DNA of 24,433 nt from an uncultured Ruminococcus sp. (GTDB lineage: Bacteria; Bacillota; Clostridia; Oscillospirales; Ruminococcaceae). Shown here piece after piece: positions 7,348-14,177 of the stretch (the first letter of the stretch is position 1; every line of letters begins with the position of its first letter). The translations under genes and the position numbers were made by a program. Location of the stretch: the NCBI GenBank assembly GCA_937926145.1, contig CALANW010000029.1, forward strand, positions 1 through 24,433. The letters are read 5' to 3'. Under the pieces are notes generated by a model. It ran no database searches. It saw only the letters and a program-made list of their open reading frames with translations, and was not told where the DNA came from.

Positions 7348-8355
7348 ATGGCAAAGTTTACAGTTCTCGGCATGGGCGGATTTGGTCTTGCACTTGCTGT
7401 AATGCTTGACAATAACGGTCACAGCGTTAATGTTTGGTCGGCGTTTGAGAGCGAGATAGAGGATATCAAACGTGACGGTGAAAATAAAAAGAAACTTCCT
7501 GGGGTCAAAATAAAAGATTCTATTACGCTTACATCGGATATCTCAACTGTATCGGGCAGCGATGTTGTAATATTCGGTGTTCCTACAGGTTTTGTACGAA
7601 GCGTTGCGAAGCAGGCTGCACCGTTTATTACAGAAAACACGGTAATTCTTAACACAAGTAAGGGACTTGAAGATAAGACTTTTAAGAGAATGAGCGAAGT
7701 TCTTCACGAAGAACTTCCTAATTCGCCGATAGTTATTCTGACAGGTCCTTCACACGCTGAGGAAGTTGGCATCGGTATGCCGACAACGGTTGTTGTTGCT
7801 TCCGATAATGCGAAATATTCCGATTATATCCAGTCGGTCATGTCGAATATTGCGCTCCGAATTTATATCAATGATGACGTTGTTGGTTCAGAGCTTGGCG
7901 GCTCGCTTAAAAATATAATTGCTCTGTGTGCAGGTATCTGTGACGGAATGGGTTTCGGCGACAATACCAAAGCCGCACTTATGACAAGAGGAATAACGGA
8001 GATTGCACGTCTTGGCGTAAAAATGGGCGGCAAGAGAGATACATTTGCAGGCCTTAGCGGAATAGGCGATCTTATCGTTACCTGCACAAGTATGCACAGC
8101 AGAAACCGCCGTGCGGGAATTCTTATCGGACAGGGTGTTTCTCCCGATGAAGCTGTAAAGCAGATAGGTACTGTTGAAGGTTACACCTGCACAAAGGTAG
8201 CCTATGAGCTTTCACAGAGCGTTGGAGTTGTTATGCCGATAACCGAACAATGCTACAATGTTTTGTTCAACGGTCTTGACCCGAAAACAGCACTTAAAAA
8301 TCTTATGGGTCGTCCAAAGGGGCACGAAACAGAACAAATTTGGGTGGAAGAGTAA
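7348..8355 (+). CDS. gpsA: NAD(P)-dependent glycerol-3-phosphate dehydrogenase
   Basis: A 335-residue cytosolic enzyme reducing dihydroxyacetone phosphate to sn-glycerol-3-phosphate, which feeds PlsY. The Rossmann motif is GMGGFG (8-13), followed by SKGLE (104-108), GPSHAEEV (133-140), the catalytic lysine in GGSLKNIIAL (K188) and GFGDNTKAAL. CGGAGGAA precedes the ATG. It is the last gene of the rpmF-der-plsY-gpsA unit; a strong terminator follows 16 bases after the stop. Confidence 0.97.
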   Translation: MAKFTVLGMGGFGLALAVMLDNNGHSVNVWSAFESEIEDIKRDGENKKKLPGVKIKDSITLTSDISTVSGSDVVIFGVPTGFVRSVAKQAAPFITENTVILNTSKGLEDKTFKRMSEVLHEELPNSPIVILTGPSHAEEVGIGMPTTVVVASDNAKYSDYIQSVMSNIALRIYINDDVVGSELGGSLKNIIALCAGICDGMGFGDNTKAALMTRGITEIARLGVKMGGKRDTFAGLSGIGDLIVTCTSMHSRNRRAGILIGQGVSPDEAVKQIGTVEGYTCTKVAYELSQSVGVVMPITEQCYNVLFNGLDPKTALKNLMGRPKGHETEQIWVEE

Positions 8356-8371
8356 AAAATATAAATACATT

Positions 8372-8409
8372 AAAAAGCTTTCGAGATCAATTTCTCGGAA
8401 GCTTTTTTT
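8372..8409 (+). terminator. Strong intrinsic terminator after gpsA
   Basis: A 15-base-pair stem with a single G-T wobble: 8372-8386 pairs with 8393-8407 around a 6-base loop. The stem bottom is A5/T5 and the T-run continues to 8409. It separates the housekeeping unit from the sporulation operon. Confidence 0.95.
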
Positions 8410-8477
8410 GTTCTATACTTGTCCGCAAAAGCATATCATTTATCAGAATAAAAAAGAAAGGAAGTACGGCTTTTAAT

Positions 8478-9374
8478 ATGAAAACGGCTGATAATATGCA
8501 GGACTTGATTCAATATTTTCCCGAAAGACTGAGAGAAAGTATTGCCGCATTTGGTGACGGCTTGACGGAGATACGTTTGCGACGTGAGAAACCAATTATT
8601 TTAATGCAAAACTCGGATATGCTTTTTGTTGATAGCAATGGTAAAATAACAAAAACGGTTGATAGTGAGTGCGTTAAGGTAACTTCTGCGGAGATAGACA
8701 GTTTTTTTTATGCGATATGCAGAAATTCGGTACATTCCTTTCAGGAATATATTTGCAGCGGGTTCATTACATTGTCGGGAGGACATCGTGTAGGATTATG
8801 CGGAACAGCTGTGGTTCGTGACGGGAAGATAACAAACATAAAAAATATAAACGGTTTTAATGTCAGAGTCAGCCGTGAGATTATCGGCTCGGGCGAGGAT
8901 ATATACAACAAGATTTTCTGCGGAGAATTAAAAAATGTCCTTATCGCAGGAGCGCCTGCAAGCGGAAAAACCACGATATTGCGTGACTTGTGCAGACTTC
9001 TCGGAAGAAGATACAAGGTTTCGTTGATCGATGAACGTTCAGAGATAGCGGCTGTTTATATGGGAGTTCCGCAGAATGATGTTGGAATGAATACAGATGT
9101 TTTCGACGGATATTCAAAGGCTGACGGGCTTGAAACTGCGGTGAGGGTAATGTCACCCGATATTATCATTTTCGATGAAGCAGGTTCGCAGGACGAATTC
9201 GGATATATGGAACACGCTATGAACTGCGGAATAAGAATCTGCGCCTCGATACACGCATCTTCAATTGAAGATATAAAGCGCAGAATACCATTTTGGAAAA
9301 GCTTCGATCATATTGTAATGCTTGGAAAGCTCCCAAAGCAGGAGCACAGGATATTCAGGACGGACGAGTTATGA
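8478..9374 (+). CDS. spoIIIAA: Stage III sporulation protein AA, ATPase
   Basis: A 298-residue ATPase of the secretion-ATPase type that powers or assembles the mother-cell side of the SpoIIIA-SpoIIQ channel. Walker A is GAPASGKT (158-165) and Walker B is DIIIFDEAG (D233, E234). The ERSEIAAVY segment (186-194) is typical. The reading frame is open back to 8340, through the terminator, but the ATG at 8478 gives the family N-terminus. Its AAAGGAAG ribosome site lies about 13 bases upstream, a long spacing. In B. subtilis this operon uses sigma-E; I could not identify a convincing sigma-E promoter in the 69 bases after the terminator. It overlaps spoIIIAB by 4 bases. Confidence 0.95.
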   Translation: MKTADNMQDLIQYFPERLRESIAAFGDGLTEIRLRREKPIILMQNSDMLFVDSNGKITKTVDSECVKVTSAEIDSFFYAICRNSVHSFQEYICSGFITLSGGHRVGLCGTAVVRDGKITNIKNINGFNVRVSREIIGSGEDIYNKIFCGELKNVLIAGAPASGKTTILRDLCRLLGRRYKVSLIDERSEIAAVYMGVPQNDVGMNTDVFDGYSKADGLETAVRVMSPDIIIFDEAGSQDEFGYMEHAMNCGIRICASIHASSIEDIKRRIPFWKSFDHIVMLGKLPKQEHRIFRTDEL

Positions 9375-9877
9375 AAAATGTGTTTATAATTCTGATAATG
9401 GTGATATGTTCCTTGCTTGGAGGCTATTTTTCGAGAAAGCTTCGGGAAAAATGCAGTTTTTTGAAAGATATCGCATATATGCTTGAAGAACTGCAGCTTA
9501 TGGTAGAATTTGAATTGGCCGAGGTCGGAGAGATAATTGACCGACTTGCTAAAAATAAACATCTGTCCGAGCTTGCTTTCTTAAAAAATATAAGTGAAGA
9601 AATTCATATAGGTTCTGATATCGGTTCGCTTTGGGAAAAGGCTGTTGAATGTCAGCAGTATGGCTTTCTCAACAATGAAGAAAAAGAATTTGTCAAGGAC
9701 ATAGGAAGAAAGCTTGGAAAAAGCGATATCAGCGGACAGATAAACACCATAAAATACGAAAAGCTTGAGCTTGAAAAAATGATAAGATCAGCCGATGAGG
9801 ATAATTGCAGAAAATCAAAGCTTTACCGTTCGCTTGGTGTGCTTTGCGGAGCATTTATTGTAATAATGTTCATCTGA
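9371..9877 (+). CDS. spoIIIAB: Stage III sporulation protein AB
   Basis: A 168-residue protein with an N-terminal membrane segment (MKNVFIILIMVICSLLGGYF), a long helical body with an acidic pattern around LKDIAYMLEELQLMVEFELAEVGEII, and a C-terminal membrane segment (LYRSLGVLCGAFIVIMFI). This resembles GspF-like SpoIIIAB. ATG at 9371 overlaps the spoIIIAA stop (ATGA), so translation is coupled. Length fits the Bacillus protein of about 170 residues. Confidence 0.93.
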   Translation: MKNVFIILIMVICSLLGGYFSRKLREKCSFLKDIAYMLEELQLMVEFELAEVGEIIDRLAKNKHLSELAFLKNISEEIHIGSDIGSLWEKAVECQQYGFLNNEEKEFVKDIGRKLGKSDISGQINTIKYEKLELEKMIRSADEDNCRKSKLYRSLGVLCGAFIVIMFI

Positions 9878-9891
9878 TCTCGGAGGAAAAA

Positions 9892-10086
9892 ATGAATTTA
9901 GATATTATTTTTAAAATTGCAGGAGTTGGAATAATCGTAGCCGTTCTAAATATGATCTTGAAAAAATCGGAACGAGAGGAATACGGTCTTATCGTTACAA
10001 TAGCAGGGCTTATTGTTGTTCTGCTTGTGATAATTGATGAGATAGCGTCCTTGTTTGAAACGGTAAAGTCCGTTTTCGGGTTCTGA
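9892..10086 (+). CDS. spoIIIAC: Stage III sporulation protein AC
   Basis: A 64-residue protein made of two hydrophobic helices around a short charged loop with KKSEREEYG. Typical SpoIIIAC is 60-70 residues. ATG at 9892 is preceded by CGGAGGAAAAA, which rules out the longer in-frame opening upstream. It starts 14 bases after spoIIIAB and ends 5 bases before spoIIIAD. Confidence 0.93.
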   Translation: MNLDIIFKIAGVGIIVAVLNMILKKSEREEYGLIVTIAGLIVVLLVIIDEIASLFETVKSVFGF

Positions 10087-10091
10087 GAGCT

Positions 10092-10481
10092 ATGGATATT
10101 GTTAAAATTGCATCGATCTGTATTATTTCGACCGTTATATGCAAGCTGTTTGACAAGGATTCGCACGAATATGCGCTTTATATCAAAATATCGGCGGCAG
10201 TGATAGTTCTTTCTTTTATGTTCATTTATATCTCACCGCTTATCGAAAGCATACGGTCTATATTTGAGCGTTCGCAGGCGGATACTGACTATTTGAAAAT
10301 TCTGTTCAAGGCTACGGGAATATGTTATATCTCGCAGTTTGCTTCGGATATATGCAAGGACAGCGGAGAGAATCTTCTTGCATCACAGGCAGAATTAGCG
10401 GGCAGGGTAGGGCTGATGATCTCAGCGATACCTCTTTTTGAGCAGGCTGTTGAGATAATAATTTCTTTTTCGGGAACGTAA
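10092..10481 (+). CDS. spoIIIAD: Stage III sporulation protein AD
   Basis: A 129-residue membrane protein with an N-terminal helix, a second helix around 30-50 and a conserved amphipathic region with FKATGICYISQFASDICKD (around 74-92), characteristic of SpoIIIAD. The ribosome site is weak (GAGAG directly before the ATG), so translation is probably coupled to spoIIIAC, 5 bases upstream. It belongs to the SpoIIIA channel complex in the mother-cell membrane. Confidence 0.93.
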   Translation: MDIVKIASICIISTVICKLFDKDSHEYALYIKISAAVIVLSFMFIYISPLIESIRSIFERSQADTDYLKILFKATGICYISQFASDICKDSGENLLASQAELAGRVGLMISAIPLFEQAVEIIISFSGT

Positions 10482-10495
10482 AGGAGCTATAGGAT

Positions 10496-11626
10496 ATGAA
10501 AAAGATCGCTGTTCTGATACCGTTGATTTTGGCTTGCATATATTTTATGTTTATCCCTGCTTTTGCCGAGGATAATTTTGCTTCGGAGATAGGCATTGAT
10601 ATTTCGTCCCTGAATAAGAATGTTCCGTCAGATGCGGAGGATATGATTGCCGATAACAGTATATCGGCTGACAATATTGATGCCGTGAAAAACATCAGTC
10701 CTGCCGATGTTATAAAATATATGCTCGGAGAAGCTAAGGCAAAGATTGATTATCCACTCAAGCTGCTTGTTATGCTGTTCGCAGTGATAATCGCAGGTTC
10801 AGTAACGGAAAACTTCGGGAGTTGTATTGAGAACAAATCTGTTTCAAGCGTTTATGGTACAGTATGCGTTCTTATTGCAGTTGGGATAATATCCGATCCG
10901 ATAGTAAAATGCGTGAAAACAGCATCGGATACGCTTTACAGCGGAAGTGATTTCGTAACGTCGTATATCCCTGTTTTTTCTGGGATAATGGCGTCATCTG
11001 GGTGCGTAACATCCGCGGCGGCGTACAGCGCGGTCATGGTGATCTTTGCTGAATTTGCAGCTTCGGCTGCTGCAAATTGTCTTATGCCGTTGGTATCGAT
11101 ATGCACGGCGCTTGGGATAATCCAATCGATAAATGAAGCGTTTGATCTGACGAGTATTACCGATATGATAAGCAAGGCTGTGAAGTTCATACTTGGATTT
11201 ATTATGACTGTTTTCATAGGACTGTTATCCTTGCAAAGCATAATCGGGGCATCTGCTGACACTATCGGGGTTAAGGCGGCGAAGTATCTCGCTTCCAACT
11301 GCATACCTGTTATAGGCGGTGCTGTAGCAGATGCTTATACCACACTGAAAGCAAGTCTTGGCATATTAAGAGGCGGGGTAGGTTTTTTCGGGATAGCTGT
11401 AATATTTGTTTCGGTCGTCCCCGCGCTTATCGAAGTTGTTCTTGTGAAAGCTTCATTCTGCATCGCAGAGATAATAAGCGGTATGTTCGGGATAAAGGGG
11501 ATAAAAACGCTTCTGCACAACTCATCATCTGTGCTTTCGATGATAATAAGCCTTATTATATGCTTTGGAATGATGCTGATAATCTCAACGGCAGTAATGA
11601 TGATGACGGGACTTGATGTTTCATAA
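10496..11626 (+). CDS. spoIIIAE: Stage III sporulation protein AE
   Basis: A 376-residue multispanning membrane protein with a signal-like N-terminus (MKKIAVLIPLILACIYF, ending in PAFAED). An acidic external stretch of about 60 residues follows, then about eight hydrophobic segments with the family pattern AKYLASNCIPVIGGAVADAYTT (split around residues 261-282). It is slightly shorter than the Bacillus protein (about 399). AAAGGAGC precedes the ATG. It sits in the middle of the operon, 14 bases from each neighbour, and is expected to form the transmembrane core of the channel. Confidence 0.94.
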   Translation: MKKIAVLIPLILACIYFMFIPAFAEDNFASEIGIDISSLNKNVPSDAEDMIADNSISADNIDAVKNISPADVIKYMLGEAKAKIDYPLKLLVMLFAVIIAGSVTENFGSCIENKSVSSVYGTVCVLIAVGIISDPIVKCVKTASDTLYSGSDFVTSYIPVFSGIMASSGCVTSAAAYSAVMVIFAEFAASAAANCLMPLVSICTALGIIQSINEAFDLTSITDMISKAVKFILGFIMTVFIGLLSLQSIIGASADTIGVKAAKYLASNCIPVIGGAVADAYTTLKASLGILRGGVGFFGIAVIFVSVVPALIEVVLVKASFCIAEIISGMFGIKGIKTLLHNSSSVLSMIISLIICFGMMLIISTAVMMMTGLDVS

Positions 11627-11640
11627 AAGGAGTGAAAAAG

Positions 11641-12120
11641 ATGAACGAAATACAGCTTGTTGTCATTTCTGCCGGAATACTGGCAGTTGTGATGAACATT
11701 TTTGAATCGATATATCCGTCTGAAAAATATGCAAAGCAGATGAGGATAATTTTTGCACTTATTTTTGTTCTGACGCTTTCAAAGCCGCTTATGGGCAGCA
11801 TAAAAAATTTGTCCGATACAGCCGAAAGTATTGATGTCATTAACAAAAACGTTTCGGGCAGCACTGATAGTACGCTTGATTACTTTAATGGGGCGATCGA
11901 AAGAAACATCAGCAGCAGATTAGCGGACATACTTTTGGAAAATGACATTGCCGTAAAAGAAATCAAGACAAGTATTAATATTTCCGAGAACGGCAGCATA
12001 TCTATTAATGAGGTCAAAATAGCTGCTCAAAGTGCAGCGCAGGGAGCTGAGGCAGTTGACATAGTTAAACGTGAAACCGGGGAAAAGACACTTGTAAAAA
12101 TCGAGGAGCTTACACAATGA
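11641..12120 (+). CDS. spoIIIAF: Stage III sporulation protein AF
   Basis: A 159-residue protein with two N-terminal membrane helices (about 6-22 and 36-52) and an extracellular alpha/beta domain of ring-forming type. ATG at 11641 is chosen over GTG 11632 because AAAGGAG at 11626-11632 is correctly spaced for it. It is clearly shorter than Bacillus SpoIIIAF (about 206 residues). The stop overlaps spoIIIAG by 4 bases. Confidence 0.9.
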   Translation: MNEIQLVVISAGILAVVMNIFESIYPSEKYAKQMRIIFALIFVLTLSKPLMGSIKNLSDTAESIDVINKNVSGSTDSTLDYFNGAIERNISSRLADILLENDIAVKEIKTSINISENGSISINEVKIAAQSAAQGAEAVDIVKRETGEKTLVKIEELTQ

Positions 12121-12635
12121 AAAAGGACGAAATTCTGAAAAGCTTAAAGGAGTTTTCGCAAAAGCCTATCTTTCCGAAGATACTTATTTTAGTTGGACTT
12201 GTGATTATGGTAATGATAGTTTTTACTGATTTTTCGGGCAGTAAGGACATAAAAAACGTCAGTGATACCGATGCTGATTTTCAGACAGCGGATACATACA
12301 TTGAATGTACGGAAAGCCGTCTTTCGGAAGTTCTTATGTCCATTGAGGGAGTTGGCAAAGCAAAAGTCCTCGTCAATGTTTCCTCCACTGAGGAATATGT
12401 TTACGCCGAAGAATTCAAGCAGGGTTCAAACAGCACAGAAAATGAAATAGTCATTATTGACAGCGGCTCATCAAAAGAGGCGCTGATAAAAAAAGTAAAG
12501 ATACCCGAGATAAGCGGTATCGTGATCGTATGCGAGGGAGGAGATGATCCTAAGGTCTGCGAAAAGGTGTATAAAGCGGTTTCTACCGCACTAAAAATTC
12601 CAAGCAGCAGAATATATGTTGCTGAAATGAAATAA
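12117..12635 (+). CDS. spoIIIAG: Stage III sporulation protein AG
   Basis: A 172-residue protein with one membrane helix near residues 20-40 (FPKILILVGLVIMVMIVF) and a C-terminal ring-building domain like that of type III secretion YscJ/PrgK proteins. The family signature includes RLSEVLMSIEGVGKAKVLVNV and GIVIVCEGGDDPKV. In B. subtilis SpoIIIAG forms a large ring in the intermembrane space. This version is shorter than the Bacillus protein (about 229), mainly in the linker and inserted loop. ATG overlaps the spoIIIAF stop. Confidence 0.93.
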   Translation: MKKDEILKSLKEFSQKPIFPKILILVGLVIMVMIVFTDFSGSKDIKNVSDTDADFQTADTYIECTESRLSEVLMSIEGVGKAKVLVNVSSTEEYVYAEEFKQGSNSTENEIVIIDSGSSKEALIKKVKIPEISGIVIVCEGGDDPKVCEKVYKAVSTALKIPSSRIYVAEMK

Positions 12636-12651
12636 CAGGAGGCAAATAACA

Positions 12652-13215
12652 ATGAAAAGATTAAACCTTATTATCGGGAAAAAACAGATAATCCTTGCGT
12701 GTCTTACGCTTATTCTCGGCATTGCAGTGTATATGAACTATGCGCTTTCTTCATCGGGTGATGATATTGCGCAGAACGTTATGAATAACGATGCTGTGGC
12801 TGCCGATTCGTCTGCAGAAGATTCGGCTTATTATGGCGACGCTGCTTTTGTGAGTGCCGAGGGTGCGAGTGATTATTTCGCACAGGTTCGTTTGAGCCGT
12901 ATGACAAGCCGAGATGAGGCTGTTGAAACCCTTTCAGTCATTCTCAACGGCGGTGATCTTTCCGATGAAGAAACTGCGACTTATACGAATGAATCTATCA
13001 CACTTTCAAAGCTTTCCGAAAGTGAGAGCAAGATCGAAAATCTTATCAAAGCACAGGGCTTTAATGACTGTGTGGTCTATCTCAATGACAGCACGGCAAA
13101 CATTGTTGTTAAGTCAGAGGGTCTTGAAGCGGCACAGGCAGCACAAATTAAAGATATTTTATTAACAGAGGTTACAATTCCCGCAGAAAATATTAGAATT
13201 TTTGAGGTAAAGTAG
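12652..13215 (+). CDS. spoIIIAH: Stage III sporulation protein AH
   Basis: A 187-residue protein with an N-terminal membrane helix (KKQIILACLTLILGIAVYMNY, about 10-30) and a C-terminal YscJ/FliF-like domain (about 80-187) with the ending TEVTIPAENIRIFEVK. In B. subtilis its extracellular domain binds forespore SpoIIQ and bridges the two membranes. The linker after the helix is acidic and low-complexity (DSSAEDSAYYGD). AGGAGG lies 9 bases before the ATG. It is the last gene of the operon; a new promoter begins at its stop codon. Confidence 0.93.
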   Translation: MKRLNLIIGKKQIILACLTLILGIAVYMNYALSSSGDDIAQNVMNNDAVAADSSAEDSAYYGDAAFVSAEGASDYFAQVRLSRMTSRDEAVETLSVILNGGDLSDEETATYTNESITLSKLSESESKIENLIKAQGFNDCVVYLNDSTANIVVKSEGLEAAQAAQIKDILLTEVTIPAENIRIFEVK

Positions 13216-13244
13216 TTGTACATTTTGAAAATATCTGCTATAAT
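13216..13244 (+). promoter_or_regulatory. Extended -10 promoter for the asp23-nusB unit
   Basis: TTGTAC (13216-13221) and TATAAT (13239-13244) are 17 bases apart, with TGC just before the -10. The -35 starts on the base after the spoIIIAH stop. An 11-base inverted repeat brackets the -10 box. This promoter would separate vegetative expression of asp23, nusB and the following genes from the sporulation operon. Confidence 0.75.
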
Positions 13245-13265
13245 ATAATAGTATAGATATTTTCA
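13226..13265. repeat. 11-base inverted repeat around the -10 box, possible operator
   Basis: TGAAAATATCT at 13226-13236 and its exact complement AGATATTTTCA at 13255-13265 are separated by 18 bases that hold the -10 hexamer and the likely transcription start. Arm centres lie 29 bases apart, close to three helix turns, as for a dimeric or paired repressor site. No regulator is identified. Confidence 0.6.
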
Positions 13266-13267
13266 GA

Positions 13268-13306
13268 TGGCTGACTTTAAAAATTATCCTGATAGATCGT
13301 CAGCCA
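13268..13306 (+). promoter_or_regulatory. Leader hairpin upstream of asp23 ribosome site
   Basis: TGGCTGAC (13268-13275) pairs perfectly with GTCAGCCA (13299-13306) in the transcribed leader. The 23-base loop is A/T-rich, and the right arm ends 9 bases before the GGGAGG ribosome site. It could stabilise the message or affect initiation; no known riboswitch or protein-leader motif was recognised. Confidence 0.45.
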
Positions 13307-13328
13307 ATTCGGCAGGGAGGTTTATCAG

Positions 13329-13682
13329 ATGGATAAGATCAATGACGTTCAGACAAACAGCATCAGAATTTCGGAAGATGTTGTTTCCAAGATAGTTGAA
13401 TTGGCGGTCAAGTCCGTTGAGGGCGTGAGCGGCATTACAAACAGCAAGATCAATTTCAGCAGCATTTTTGATAAAAAGAACGGTTCTGCTATTGCTATCA
13501 CAGGTGAAAGCGGCTCGGTCGATGTCACTGTTAATGTAATTGTTGCATACAGCAGCAAGGTAAAGCAGGTAGCTGAAAAGATACAGAATAAAGTCAAAAA
13601 TGATATCCAGAATATGACCGGCATTATTGTTAATAAGGTAAATGTCATCGTCGAGGGAATATCATTCGATAATGAAAAGTAA
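13329..13682 (+). CDS. Asp23/Gls24 family protein (YqhY-like)
   Basis: A 117-residue small protein of the Asp23 (DUF322) family. The pattern IRISEDVVSKIVELAVKSV (12-30) followed by EGVSGI and a C-terminal VNVIVEGISF is diagnostic. No membrane segment is present, so it is cytosolic or recruited by partners. In B. subtilis yqhY stands between accBC and nusB and its loss disturbs acetyl-CoA carboxylase; here accB and accC are absent, and the gene has its own promoter and structured leader. GGGAGG lies about 9 bases before the ATG. The exact biochemical role is unknown in the family. Confidence 0.92.
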   Translation: MDKINDVQTNSIRISEDVVSKIVELAVKSVEGVSGITNSKINFSSIFDKKNGSAIAITGESGSVDVTVNVIVAYSSKVKQVAEKIQNKVKNDIQNMTGIIVNKVNVIVEGISFDNEK

Positions 13683-13688
13683 TATGGG

Positions 13689-13732
13689 AAGCAGGCTCTT
13701 TTCAGTAAAGCTGATATAGGGCTTGCTTTTCT
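13689..13732 (+). terminator. Terminator-like hairpin between asp23 and nusB
   Basis: AAGCAGGCTC (13689-13698) pairs over all ten positions, two of them wobbles, with GGGCTTGCTT (13719-13728). A smaller TCAG/CTGA stem lies in the loop, and the right arm runs into TTTTCTGT. The T-run is short, so partial termination is likely, lowering expression of nusB and the later genes relative to asp23. Confidence 0.6.
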
Positions 13733-13760
13733 GTACATAAAATGAAAGGATTTGAAAATT

Positions 13761-14177
13761 TTGAAAAGAAGTGAAATAAGAGAAGCAGCTTTTCTGCTGA
13801 CATTTGAAAAGCTTTTTACCGATGATTCGGTCGATGCTGTTATTGATGCGGCATACGAAGTAGATGAATTTGAAATGGACGAGGAGTGTGAAAAGCTCTT
13901 TGAAGCTGTAACCGAAAAGGCAGCAGAGATCGATGAGATCATTGCTGCAAACAGTGAAAAGCGTCAGTTCTCCAGAATTCCAAAGGTAAGCATTGCTATT
14001 CTTCGCGTGGCAATATATGAGATGCTTTATAACGATAAAGTTCCTAATAATGTTGCTATAAGTGAAGCCGTATTGCTTGCAAAGAAGTACACATATACAC
14101 CCGATGTAAAGTTTATCAATGGTGTTCTTGGTGTCGTTGCAAAGGGACTTGAAAATAAGAAAGGCGCAGAGGAATAA
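13761..14177 (+). CDS. nusB: Transcription antitermination factor NusB
   Basis: A 138-residue all-helical protein that, with NusE (S10), binds boxA in rRNA leaders and supports antitermination. The N-terminus MKRSEIREAAFLLTFEKLF and the VPNNVAISEAVLLAKKY segment (about 93-109) identify it. The start is TTG 13761: AAAGGA at 13745-13750 lies 10 bases upstream, whereas the earlier in-frame TTG at 13752 nearly touches the ribosome site and would add three residues not typical of the family. The stop codon shares one base with the next gene (TAATG), implying translational coupling. Confidence 0.95.
   Translation: MKRSEIREAAFLLTFEKLFTDDSVDAVIDAAYEVDEFEMDEECEKLFEAVTEKAAEIDEIIAANSEKRQFSRIPKVSIAILRVAIYEMLYNDKVPNNVAISEAVLLAKKYTYTPDVKFINGVLGVVAKGLENKKGAEE

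Noticed and set aside
8411..8477. Possible sigma-E promoter (CATATCAT at 8432-8439) before spoIIIAA
   Set aside because: Two mismatches from the -10 consensus and no -35 element at proper spacing; a 12-base distance to the nearest weak match is too short.
8340..8477. N-terminal extension of SpoIIIAA back to 8340
   Set aside because: It would overlap gpsA and the strong terminator at 8372-8409, and family members start near the ATG at 8478.
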